Shown here in pieces: positions 54,771-62,770 of a stretch of DNA of 64,000 bases. The stretch covers positions 62,001 through 126,000 of the forward strand of contig NZ_JASAMB010000021.1 in assembly GCF_029948125.1 (NCBI RefSeq). Direction: 5' to 3'. Under the pieces are notes generated by a model. The model did no database searches, was not told the DNA's origin, and was given only the letters and a program-made list of their open reading frames with translations. The stretch comes from Catellatospora sp. KI3. Lineage in GTDB: Bacteria > Actinomycetota > Actinomycetes > Mycobacteriales > Micromonosporaceae. Within the stretch, counting starts at the first letter, position 1; every line of letters begins with the position of its first letter. The position numbers were made by a program, and so were the translations under genes.

Positions 54771-54816
54771 GACGGCGAAGGGCCGCCCCCCTGGTCAGGG
54801 GCGGCCCTTCGCCGTC
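54771..54816. terminator. Bidirectional terminator hairpin
   Basis: Perfect 19-bp stem gacggcgaagggccgcccc / ggggcggcccttcgccgtc with an 8-base loop. It lies between the convergent transglutaminase gene and the DUF3040 gene. Confidence 0.85.
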
Positions 54817-54838
54817 GTCGAGGTAGGCGGGGAGGGTG

Positions 54839-55222
54839 TCAGCGGTCGAACTCGCGGCGCTCGCGCCAGCGGCTCTCCAGTCGGTCGATGAGGCCCATGC
54901 CACGGCGGGTGCGCCGCGTGGCGGTTCCTCCGACCGAGCGCAGTTCGGTGCTCTGGCTGCGACGGTGCGCGACCATCCAGTACGCGGCCGCGCTCAGCAT
55001 CAGCACGAACCCGACCACGCCCAGCCACAGCTTCGAGCTGTCGGCCACGCCGTAGACCACCAGGCCCAGGCCGGCGAGGATGAGCACGATCGAGACGATG
55101 ATCCGCCGGCGGGCATGGAACTTAGGATCGCTGTGGCGCACGGCCGAAGCGAACTTAGGGTCTTCGGACAGCGACCGCTCGATCTGCTCGAACAGCCTCT
55201 GCTCGTGCTCGGATAGCGGCAC
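54839..55222 (-). CDS. DUF3040 small membrane protein
   Basis: 127 aa. Family start MPLSEHEQRLFEQIERSLSE and DPKFHARRR, then two transmembrane helices (residues 40-60 and 66-84) and an Arg-rich tail. DUF3040 proteins are confined to actinobacteria and are often near dinB or the dcw cluster. Role unknown. Confidence 0.9.
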   Translation of the reverse strand: MPLSEHEQRLFEQIERSLSEDPKFASAVRHSDPKFHARRRIIVSIVLILAGLGLVVYGVADSSKLWLGVVGFVLMLSAAAYWMVAHRRSQSTELRSVGGTATRRTRRGMGLIDRLESRWRERREFDR

Positions 55223-55349
55223 GGCACTCCTCCCCGGTCCGCCGGGTCCGGCGGTTCTCTCCTAGGGTGCGTCGAAGCGCCCCATTCCCCAGGTGATGAT
55301 CGCCAAACCGTGAATACGTGTCGCAGCCGGACGACTGCTACCCGTCAGT

Positions 55350-56660
55350 CTACGAGGGCGGTGGCGGGTCGGAAAGCGGGACGACCATGCCCGGAGCGGG
55401 ATTTTGCGACCCCGCCGCGCGGGGCGCCGAATCGCGCCGATTCGGCCCGAGAAGACTGGCCGGACGTACGGCCCCCCGACCGAACCGGGCGATGACCGCG
55501 TCGGCGGCCACCTCCGCGTCGCGCCACCCCTGCTCCGGCTCGTCCAGCGCCAGCTGGCGCACCGCCCCGTCGGCCGCCAGCAGCCCCTCCAACCGTACGC
55601 CCACGAGCCGGATGCGCTGCTGGGCCCGGACCGGTTCGAACAGCTCCCAGGCGGTCGTGAACACGTCGTGCGCCACGTCGGTCGGCCCGCCCAGGGTCCG
55701 CGAGCGCGACACGGTCCGGAAGTCGGCGAAGCGCACCTTGATGGAGACGGTGCGACCGGCCTGGCCGGAGGAGCGGGCCCGGCCCGCCACCTTCTGCGCC
55801 AGGGCGAGCAGGGTGCGGCGCAGCGCCTGCGGATCGTCGACGTCGGTGTCGAAGGTCACTTCGGCACCGATCGATTTCTCCTGGTGCTCGGTGCTGACCC
55901 GGCGCGAGTCCCGGCCCGCGGCCAGTTCCCGCAGGTGGGCCGACAGGGCGGGGCCCAGCGCCCCGCGCAGCAGCCCGTCCGGCGCCTGGGCCACGTCGCC
56001 GACCGTGCGCAGGCCCAGTTTGCGCAGCGTCTCCTCGGTGCGCTCGCCCACGCCCCACAGCACCGACACCGGCAGCGGATGCAGGAAGGCGAGCACCCGG
56101 TCGGCGGGGATGACCAGCTGACCGTCCGGTTTGGCCCGGGTGGAGCCCAGCTTGGCCAGGAACTTGTTGGAGGCCACGCCGATGGAGCAGGTCAGGCGCT
56201 GCTCCGCGGCGACGCGGCGCCGGATCAGGTCGGCGATCTGCGCCGGCGAGCCGAACAGCCGCCGGGAACCGGCCACGTCGAGGAACGCCTCGTCGACCGA
56301 GAGCTGCTCGACCAGGGGCGTGACGTCGCGGAACACGGCCATGACGGCACGGGACGCCTCGGCGTACGCGGCCATGTCGGGTTGGATGAAGATCGCCTGC
56401 GGGCAGCGGGCGCGGGCCATCGCGGTCGGCATCGCGCTGCGCACGCCGTAGGCCCGCGCCTCGTAGCTGGCCGAGGAGACAACCCCGCGCCCGCCCGTGC
56501 CGCCGACGACCACGGGCAGCCCGCGCAGCTCAGGGCGGCGGCGCACCTCCACCGAGGCGAAGAAGGCGTCCATGTCGATGTGCAGGATCGGGCAGCCCGA
56601 ATCGTCGCCGGTCGGCCCGAAGCCCGCCACCGGCGCACCGCCGCCCGACGCGCGCCCCAC
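55350..56660 (-). CDS. dinB: DNA polymerase IV
   Basis: 436 aa. Y-family catalytic motifs ILHIDMDAFFASVEVRR and SVDEAFLDVAGS, steric gate region SSASYEARAYGVRSAM, HhH region KLGLRTVGDVA and little-finger domain (VSIKVRFADFRTVSRSRTL). A typical C-terminal extension of about 80 residues follows; no clear clamp-binding peptide can be named with certainty. It performs error-prone bypass of lesions. Start at 56660 gives 22 residues before the core; a later start is possible. Confidence 0.95.
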   Translation of the reverse strand: MGRASGGGAPVAGFGPTGDDSGCPILHIDMDAFFASVEVRRRPELRGLPVVVGGTGGRGVVSSASYEARAYGVRSAMPTAMARARCPQAIFIQPDMAAYAEASRAVMAVFRDVTPLVEQLSVDEAFLDVAGSRRLFGSPAQIADLIRRRVAAEQRLTCSIGVASNKFLAKLGSTRAKPDGQLVIPADRVLAFLHPLPVSVLWGVGERTEETLRKLGLRTVGDVAQAPDGLLRGALGPALSAHLRELAAGRDSRRVSTEHQEKSIGAEVTFDTDVDDPQALRRTLLALAQKVAGRARSSGQAGRTVSIKVRFADFRTVSRSRTLGGPTDVAHDVFTTAWELFEPVRAQQRIRLVGVRLEGLLAADGAVRQLALDEPEQGWRDAEVAADAVIARFGRGAVRPASLLGPNRRDSAPRAAGSQNPAPGMVVPLSDPPPPS

Positions 56661-56780
56661 GGATGCACGCTACCGCGCGGGTCGGACAGCCGTTCGAACG
56701 CGGCACCGCCGCGATTCGTCGCGCCGCGCCGCCGGGCCGCGCCGCCGGGCCGCGGGCGCGGGCCCGCGGCGGGCGGATCG

Positions 56781-56842
56781 TGCAGTTTCGGGGAAATTGC
56801 ACGAATCCTCACCAAGATTCCAGCACTTTCCCCGAAACTGCA
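56781..56842. repeat. 62-bp palindromic repeat, family A copy 3
   Basis: Outer arms tgcagtttcgggga and tccccgaaactgca are perfect; the inner part differs from the other copies. It lies between the phosphatase gene end and the dinB start. Confidence 0.88.
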
Positions 56843-56889
56843 GCCCGCTTCGCCCGCGCCCGACGGGGGCGGGCGGGGGCGGGGGCGGG

Positions 56890-58032
56890 TCAGGCGCGGT
56901 AGGTCAGGAGGGGGATCTGCATCTCGACGGGGGTGAGCGAGCCGTGCATCGCGACCATGGTCGCGATCGAGGGCCCGTCGGTACGGGAGGCCAGCAGGGC
57001 CCAGTCGTCGCGGCAGACCAGCACCACGTCGCCGATGCGGGCGGCGTGGTCGGCGGCGACGGGCCCGTACCAGCCGGTGGCGATCGCCTCGTCGCGGGTG
57101 CCCGCCCAGATGGCGTGGCCGAACCGGGCCCGCCACACCGCCACCAGGTCCTCGGCGGCGCCGGGGGCGGTGTGCAGGTAGCGCACCCGGGGCTCGCCCG
57201 CGACGTGCCGTACGCCGTCGCAGAGCTCGCGGTCGCCGTGCAGGTCGATGCGCCGGTGCGGCGGGATGTCGCGCTGGCCGTGGTCGGCGGTGACCAGCAG
57301 CGCCGCGTCGTCGGGCAGCCCTTCGACCAGGATCGTCAGCAGCCGGTCCACCTCGGCCGCGGCCCGCTCCCACTGCGGCGAGGTGAGCCCGTGGTTGTGC
57401 CCGGCCTTGTCCAGGTCGGGGTGGTAGCCGTAGACCAGGCTCGGCCCGGGGCCGTCCTTGAGCGCGGCGAGCATCCCGGCGGCGACCTCGTCGACCCCGA
57501 CGGCGGGCAGGTACCGGGCGCCGGTGCTGGTCACGGTGGTCAGGCCGCTGCCCACGTACTCGGGGCGGCTGATCACGGCGGTGTCGATCCCGGCGGCCGC
57601 GGCGGCGTAGACCGACGGCACCGGCGACCACCGCGCGGGCTCGGGGTCGTCGCGCCACTGGGTATGGCTGATCACCGTGTTCGTGCCGGGCACCAGGCTG
57701 TAGAAGCCGAGCACCCCGTGCGCGCCCGGGACGGCGCCGGTGTTGAGGCTGACCAGGCTGGTGGGGGTGGTCGAGGGGAAGCCGCAGGTGGTGTACCCGG
57801 CCGCGCCCAGGCGCCCGGCCAGCGTGTCGGCCACGGTGGGCCCGGACCGCGCCAGCGCGGGCAGCTGGCCCCAGCCCATGCCGTCGACCAGCAGCACCGC
57901 CACCCGGCGCACGTCGGGCAGGCGCGCGGTCAGGCCCAGCCGGTCGGTCAGGCCGGGCACCCCGAGCGCGGTCAGCGCCCCGGGCAGGATGTCGGCGATG
58001 GTGCCCTCGTCGTACCGCGGCGCCTGGAACAT
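56890..58032 (-). CDS. Alkaline-phosphatase-superfamily hydrolase (nucleotide pyrophosphatase-like)
   Basis: 380 aa from ATG 58032. VLLVDGMGWGQLPAL holds the first metal Asp, CGFPSTTPTSLVSLNTGAVPG the Thr nucleophile, VYGYHPDLDKAGHNHG and VTADHGQRDIP the further metal ligands. This matches type I phosphodiesterase / nucleotide pyrophosphatase domains. No signal peptide, so likely cytoplasmic. Substrate not known. It is 35 bases after the methyltransferase gene and on the same strand. Confidence 0.88.
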   Translation of the reverse strand: MFQAPRYDEGTIADILPGALTALGVPGLTDRLGLTARLPDVRRVAVLLVDGMGWGQLPALARSGPTVADTLAGRLGAAGYTTCGFPSTTPTSLVSLNTGAVPGAHGVLGFYSLVPGTNTVISHTQWRDDPEPARWSPVPSVYAAAAAGIDTAVISRPEYVGSGLTTVTSTGARYLPAVGVDEVAAGMLAALKDGPGPSLVYGYHPDLDKAGHNHGLTSPQWERAAAEVDRLLTILVEGLPDDAALLVTADHGQRDIPPHRRIDLHGDRELCDGVRHVAGEPRVRYLHTAPGAAEDLVAVWRARFGHAIWAGTRDEAIATGWYGPVAADHAARIGDVVLVCRDDWALLASRTDGPSIATMVAMHGSLTPVEMQIPLLTYRA

Positions 58033-58067
58033 CCGGCCACTCCCCTTCCCGGCTCGCGGCCGGAGCC

Positions 58068-58820
58068 TCAGCGCGCGGCGCGGCGCCGCGCGAGCAGGTG
58101 CACCTGGGTGGCCACGTCGCGGTACGGCGGCAGCGCGGACACGGCCAGCTCGAACGCCGTCAGCGCCTCGGGGTCGGCGTCGGCGACCACGCCGGGCACC
58201 GCGTCGGCCACCACGCGCACGCCGTGCACCGACTCCACCGCCAGGGCGGCTCCGGCCAGCAGCGCCTGCGCGTCGGCCAGGTCGAAGCGGCGGCGCAGCA
58301 TGTCGCGCGCGGCCAGCCGGGCCTCGGGGTCGGCGAGCAGGTCGGCGGCGGCCCGCCACTGCCCGGCCATGGCCCGCGACAGCACGGCCGCGGCCCGGTT
58401 GGCCACCAGCACGCTGGCCGCCCCGCCGGGGCGCAGCGCGTCGTGCAGCGCCCGGGCGACCGCGGCGGGGTCGTCGACGACCTCGAGCACGGCGTGGCAC
58501 AGCACCAGGTCGGCGCCGCCGGGCGGGACGAGGTCGCCGAGGGAGTCGGCGTCGCCCTGCATGGCGTGCACGCGGTCGGCGACGCCGGCGTCGGCGGCCC
58601 GGCGCAGCAGCGAGGCCAGCGCGTCGGGGCTGGGGTCGACCACGGTGACGCTGTGCCCGGCCTCGGCCAGCGGCACCGCGAACCCGCCGGTGCCGCCGCC
58701 GACGTCGACGACGGCCAGCCGTCGCCCGTCCTGCGCCGCCAGCTCCGCCCGCAGCACCGACCAGATCACCGCGGTCCGGGGACCCGCGATCCGCGGCTGC
58801 GCCACACTCGTCCGCTCCAC
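58068..58820 (-). CDS. Class I SAM-dependent methyltransferase
   Basis: 250 aa if started at GTG 58820 (VERTSVAQPR); the frame opens at 58910 but the first 30 codons overlap the PASTA gene end. SAM loop AVVDVGGGTGGFAVPLAEAG at about residues 36-55, acidic VVDPSPDAL, QGDADSL and the LCHAVLEVVDDP motif IV region. It resembles SmtA/UbiE-type enzymes acting on small molecules. Substrate not identified. Confidence 0.85.
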   Translation of the reverse strand: MERTSVAQPRIAGPRTAVIWSVLRAELAAQDGRRLAVVDVGGGTGGFAVPLAEAGHSVTVVDPSPDALASLLRRAADAGVADRVHAMQGDADSLGDLVPPGGADLVLCHAVLEVVDDPAAVARALHDALRPGGAASVLVANRAAAVLSRAMAGQWRAAADLLADPEARLAARDMLRRRFDLADAQALLAGAALAVESVHGVRVVADAVPGVVADADPEALTAFELAVSALPPYRDVATQVHLLARRRAAR

Positions 58821-58869
58821 GCTGGCGAGCCTAGCCGACTCCGACCGCCGCTCCGGCGTGCCGCCGCGC

Positions 58870-59571
58870 TCAGTCGCGCCGTACGTCGCCCCGGCGCACC
58901 ACCAGCGCACCCCGGTAGCGCGCGGTCAGTTCGGCGATCTCACCGTCGCTGAGCTGCACGGTCATCAGCACCGCGCAGGCGATCGGGTCGATGCCGGTGC
59001 TGAAGGCGAGCTTGTCGGCGCCGGGCAGGAAGTCGCGGCGGCCCAGCTCGAGCTGCACCCGGGTCAGCTCGACCCAGCTGCGCTCGCAGGTCTGCACCCG
59101 GTACGGCGCCTTCCCGGCGACGGCCTTGAGCCGCTGCAGCGTCTTGGGCAGGTCGGCCGTGGCCGAGACGGCCACCACCCAGGAGCCGTCGCGGTCCTTG
59201 GCGATGCCGACGAACGTCTCGCGGTCGGCGTCGACCACCGCGGACAGCTTCGCGGCCGGGGACCCGGCCACCACGATGGTGACCACGGTGCCCGCGGGCA
59301 CCCGGGTGCCGGGCGGCGGCACCGTGTTCACCACGGTGTTGGCGTCGGCGACCACGCCGGGCTCGTACTTCACGATCGGCACGAGCTCGCCGTCGAGGAT
59401 CTCCTTCTCCACCACGGACGGGTTGTCGGAGGTCAGGTTGGGCACCATCGACATCCGGGCCGAGGCGGTCGGGGACGGCACGGCGGCGATGTCGGCGACG
59501 GGCTGCTGCTGCGCGCAGCCGGCCAGGCCGGCCAGCGCCGTCGCGGCCAGGGCCAGTGTCCACTTGTGCAT
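58870..59571 (-). CDS. PASTA-domain lipoprotein
   Basis: 233 aa. Signal peptide with lipobox LAGC (Cys19). About residues 40-105 form a PASTA-like repeat (VPNLTSDNPSVVEKEILDGE, TVVNTVPPPGTRVPAGTVVT). The remaining 125 residues are not a known family and contain two Cys (VQTCERSW, DPIACAV) that could form a disulfide. PASTA domains bind peptidoglycan fragments. It would be anchored outside the membrane. It follows the secreted protease by 62 bases. Confidence 0.75.
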   Translation of the reverse strand: MHKWTLALAATALAGLAGCAQQQPVADIAAVPSPTASARMSMVPNLTSDNPSVVEKEILDGELVPIVKYEPGVVADANTVVNTVPPPGTRVPAGTVVTIVVAGSPAAKLSAVVDADRETFVGIAKDRDGSWVVAVSATADLPKTLQRLKAVAGKAPYRVQTCERSWVELTRVQLELGRRDFLPGADKLAFSTGIDPIACAVLMTVQLSDGEIAELTARYRGALVVRRGDVRRD

Positions 59572-59633
59572 GTTGACTCCCTCTGCGGTTGCGGGGTCAG
59601 ACGCGGCCGGCAAGCCCCCGGTTGCCGTCGATC

Positions 59634-60914
59634 TCAGGAGGTCAGCAGGGTCACACCGAGATGGGCTTCGATGGTCGCGATGCGGTGCGACAGCACCTGG
59701 GTGCCGCCGGCGCGCGAGCCGATGTGCACCCCGATCGCGTACGCGTTGGCGGTGCCGGAGCGGAGGTAGACCGGCGCCCCGGAGTCGCCGGCCTGCGACA
59801 GCACCTCGTTGTTGCGCCAGCCCGACATGAGCCCGGTGGTGCAGCCGTCGGCGTCGCAGAGCTGGTCCAGCAGGCTCAGCACCTCGATGTTGCAGGTGGC
59901 CTTGGTCTTCATGCCGCTCTGGCAGAACAGGTCGCCCACCAGCGGGTTGTACCGGCCGATGATGTTGCGCTTGACCGGGCAGCACGGGTCGGAGTGGATG
60001 ACGTTGTCGTACGTCTCGGTCGACGACAGGACCGCGATCATGTCGTAGTCCGGGTAGCCGTACTCCCCCGTGCTGGTCCCCCAGTAGTTGGGGCCCGAGT
60101 AGACCGACTGGCCGTTGGCGAAGCAGTGGCCCGCGGTGACGCCGCCCTTGCGGCCGTCGCTGTTGCGCTTGACGATGAACCCGGCGGTGCAGGTGTTGGT
60201 CGAGGCGGTGCCCACTCCGGCGCGGATCCCGGCGCCGCCGAAGTGCGGCTCGCCGTCGTCGAGGCGCCCGTCGCGGCGTACGTCGCCGGACTCGACCACG
60301 ACCCGGCCGCCCAGCGCGTCGCGCAGCGCCTGCGCCGCCTGCGGGAAGCGCGGGTCGAAGCTGACGTGGAACCGGGAGTCGCGCGGATCGAGCCCGAAGC
60401 TGAAGACGGCCTTTGCCGCGTCGGCGTGCCAGGCCCGCCCGTGCAGCAGCCGCTCGGCCTCGATCAGTTCGGCGGCGCTGCGGCAGCCGACCAGGGTGCG
60501 GGTCTTCACGCCCACGACGCGGGCGGCCGCACCGGCCGTGTCCAGCCGTTCGCGCAGCGTGGACGCCTCGCGGTAGTCGGGGGTGACCACGGTGACGACC
60601 GTCTGCGTGGCGTGGTCCATCACGGTGCCGATGAGACCGGCCGACAGCTGCTCGGCCAGGGTGCTCGTCGGCGTCAGGCCCATGGCCGCGTCGCGGTCGG
60701 CCTGGACCCGGTGGTTGAGCTCGACGGCCTTGGCGTCGGCCAGCCACGCCTCGTACCGGGGCAGATCGGTGGCGACCAGGGAGCCGTCCAGGGTGACCGG
60801 CCGGGAGTCGACGGTGCATGCCGGTGCTGCCACCTCGACCGCCTGTGCCGCATCGCCCAGAAGGGTGGCCAGCAGCAGTCCGCAGGTGGATGCGGCAAGC
60901 AGCGTTTTCCTCAT
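59634..60914 (-). CDS. Secreted trypsin-like (S1) serine protease
   Basis: 426 aa from ATG 60914 (MRKTLLAASTCGLLLATLL signal peptide, Ala-rich cleavage site around residue 24). An N-terminal pro-region of about 170 residues (LSAGLIGTVMDHATQTVVTVV; shown in part) precedes the protease. Catalytic His is in VTAGHCF, Asp in YPDYDMIAV and Ser in QAGDSGAPVYL. Several Cys pairs support an exported, disulfide-bonded enzyme like streptogrisins. The leading 29 codons of the open frame are not used in this call. Confidence 0.9.
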   Translation of the reverse strand: MRKTLLAASTCGLLLATLLGDAAQAVEVAAPACTVDSRPVTLDGSLVATDLPRYEAWLADAKAVELNHRVQADRDAAMGLTPTSTLAEQLSAGLIGTVMDHATQTVVTVVTPDYREASTLRERLDTAGAAARVVGVKTRTLVGCRSAAELIEAERLLHGRAWHADAAKAVFSFGLDPRDSRFHVSFDPRFPQAAQALRDALGGRVVVESGDVRRDGRLDDGEPHFGGAGIRAGVGTASTNTCTAGFIVKRNSDGRKGGVTAGHCFANGQSVYSGPNYWGTSTGEYGYPDYDMIAVLSSTETYDNVIHSDPCCPVKRNIIGRYNPLVGDLFCQSGMKTKATCNIEVLSLLDQLCDADGCTTGLMSGWRNNEVLSQAGDSGAPVYLRSGTANAYAIGVHIGSRAGGTQVLSHRIATIEAHLGVTLLTS

Positions 60915-61037
60915 GCCGGTGTCCGATCGTCTCCGAGGTGTAGGTCGGACAGACGGTATCGGCACGATGCGGTCCACACAAGACTTTCTCACGTCCGACA
61001 TGGACTAGCTGTAGTCGGTGGACTACCCGAAGTCGCG

Positions 61038-61080
61038 ACGGGCGCGGGCGGCCCCCGATCGGGAGCCGCCCGCGCGCCGT
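61038..61080 (-). terminator. Hairpin after the DUF4097-type gene
   Basis: Near-perfect stem acgggcgcgggcggc / gccgcccgcgcgccgt with an inner cccgatcggg. It lies just after the stop at 61095. Confidence 0.7.
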
Positions 61081-61094
61081 CATCGCCCGATGCC

Positions 61095-61766
61095 CTAAAG
61101 GCTGCGGGCCGTGATGTCGCCGTAGTCGGTGGTCGCGTGGATGCGCAGACCGGCACCGGCGCCCTCGGCGTTGTACAGCGTGTTCTGGATCCGGCCGTAG
61201 GTGGTGCCGGCGTCCAGGTTCGCCGAGACGCCGCGAGCGGCGCCGACGGTCACGTCGCCCATCCGGGTACGGAGCACGACCGCACCGGCGAACGCCTCGG
61301 CGATGGCGATGCCGCCCTTCTCGACGGTGATCTCCGCGGGCCCGGTGAGGCGGCCGACGGTCACGTCCCCGGCGTGGGCGGCGATCCGTACGCTGGCGGC
61401 CTCGTCGATCTTGACCGTGCCGTGCGCGCCCGCACAGGCGACCTCGCCCAGCCGGCCCACGCCCCGGAACTCGGCGGCGGCCGCCTTGGCCTCGACCCGG
61501 GAACCCGCGGGCAGCCGCACCGTCACCTCGATGGAGCCGGACGGGCCGAAGAGCTGGTTGGCCACCTCCGGTCCGTCGACCCGCAGCACGCCGTCAGCGA
61601 ACTCCACCTTGGTCTGCTCGGCCGCCTTCACGTCGCGCCCCTTGGCGGGATCGGCGGGCCAGACCTCCACGGTGGTGTCGGCGCGGTCGGCCGCGATCAC
61701 CTGGATGCGCCCGGCGGGGATGTTCAGGACGGCGGCGATGGCGGCGGGGGTGTCGAACTTCTGCAT
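61095..61766 (-). CDS. DUF4097-type beta-helical protein
   Basis: 223 aa from ATG 61766 with GAGGAG upstream. FDTPAAIAAVLNIPAGRIQVIAADR opens a repetitive beta structure with many Gly-Asp-Val turns (AGDVTVGRLTGPAEITVEKG, RMGDVTVGAARGVSANLDAG). Actinobacterial relatives lie opposite a small HTH regulator exactly as here. Biochemical role unknown; the regulator at 61990 likely controls it. Confidence 0.85.
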   Translation of the reverse strand: MQKFDTPAAIAAVLNIPAGRIQVIAADRADTTVEVWPADPAKGRDVKAAEQTKVEFADGVLRVDGPEVANQLFGPSGSIEVTVRLPAGSRVEAKAAAAEFRGVGRLGEVACAGAHGTVKIDEAASVRIAAHAGDVTVGRLTGPAEITVEKGGIAIAEAFAGAVVLRTRMGDVTVGAARGVSANLDAGTTYGRIQNTLYNAEGAGAGLRIHATTDYGDITARSL

Positions 61767-61810
61767 GGTGCTCTCCTCAGCACTCGATGTTTCTGATATG
61801 CGAAACGCTA

Positions 61811-61910
61811 CGTTGCGTTCAAGAATGACGCAACATACTCGTTGCACAGCGGAGGTGTTTTCACTGCTAGTCGCCGATATTTCGTTGCAACAGATGTACA
61901 ACTAACGCAA
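61811..61910. promoter_or_regulatory. Divergent promoter region with repeated TTGC/GCAA half-sites
   Basis: The 223 bases between the DUF4097 gene and the regulator are AT-rich for this window. They contain ttgcgttcaagaatgacgcaa (as ttgcgt ... acgcaa), gttgcaac, gttgcac and acgcaa. Several spaced TTGCGT/ACGCAA pairs look like operator half-sites for the divergent MarR-like regulator. The exact site cannot be fixed by eye. Confidence 0.5.
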
Positions 61911-61989
61911 TGAGATCGGCTGCGCTTGTTGCACTGAGTGGGAGTGAACGCTACGCTGGCCCGGAGCGGACATACGGAGGGAGACGGCG

Positions 61990-62709
61990 GTGCCGGGAGG
62001 CAGACTCGCCCAGCAGGAACGGCAGCAGATCGCGCTCGGGCTGGCCGACGGCCTGGCCTACGCCGAGATCGCCCGGCGGCTCGACCGCCCCACCTCGACC
62101 GTCACCCGCGAGGTGATGCGCAACGGCGGCCCCAACGCGTACCGCGCCGACCTGGCCCACCGCGCCACCGAACGCCGCGCCCACCGGCGCCGGTCCCCGT
62201 CCCGGGGGCAGGGTGCCCCGGCGCCGGGCCAGGGGCCCGACGACGAGGCCGTGCGCGACTACGAGGAGACGTTCACCACCCTGATGATGAACCAGGGCCT
62301 GCCCAAGATGACGGCCCGCGTGCTGACCTGCCTCTTCACCGCCGACGAGAGCGGCGTCACCGCCGCCGGACTGGTCCAGCGGCTGCAGGTGAGCCCGGCG
62401 TCGGTCTCCAAGGCGATCTCCTTCCTGGAGGAGCAGGGCCTGGTGCGCCGCGAGCGCGACGAGCGCCGGCGCGACCGCTACTACGTCGACGACGACGTCT
62501 GGTACCAGTCGACGGTCGCCAGCGCCCAGGGCATCGCCCAGGTCGCCGCGACCGCGCGGCAGGGCGTCGGCATCCTGGGGCCCGGCGCGGCCGCCAACCG
62601 CCTGGAGAACATCGCCCGCTTCAGCGACTTCATCAGCGAGAGCATCATGCGAGCCGCCGAGCAGGTCCGCGAGGTCCTGCACACGAACCCCGCGCCCACT
62701 CGCGAGTAG
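61990..62709 (+). CDS. MarR/GbsR-type regulator with IS30-like N-terminal HTH
   Basis: 239 aa from GTG 61990 behind CGGAGGGAGA. Residues 1-60 (LAQQERQQIALGLADGLAYA, EIARRLDRPTSTVTREV) resemble the HTH of IS30 transposases. Residues 90-160 form a MarR/GbsR winged helix (GLPKMTARVLTCLFTADESG, LQVSPASVSKAISFLEEQGL, RRERDERRRDRYYVDDDVW; in parts). Two DNA-binding domains in one small protein is notable but known in actinobacteria. It likely represses the divergent DUF4097 gene and itself. Confidence 0.85.
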   Translation: MPGGRLAQQERQQIALGLADGLAYAEIARRLDRPTSTVTREVMRNGGPNAYRADLAHRATERRAHRRRSPSRGQGAPAPGQGPDDEAVRDYEETFTTLMMNQGLPKMTARVLTCLFTADESGVTAAGLVQRLQVSPASVSKAISFLEEQGLVRRERDERRRDRYYVDDDVWYQSTVASAQGIAQVAATARQGVGILGPGAAANRLENIARFSDFISESIMRAAEQVREVLHTNPAPTRE

Positions 62710-62725
62710 TAAGAGGAGCAGTGAA

Positions 62726-62769
62726 GAAGGGCCCCTTCTACTACGTATTGCGATAAGAAGGGCCCCTTC
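62726..62769. terminator. Bidirectional hairpin, gaagggccccttc repeats
   Basis: Two aagaagggccccttc units, 16 bases apart, which are direct repeats and near-self-complementary, so they also pair with each other over 14 positions with one mismatch. It lies between the convergent regulator and polymerase genes. Confidence 0.65.
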
Positions 62770-62770
62770 C

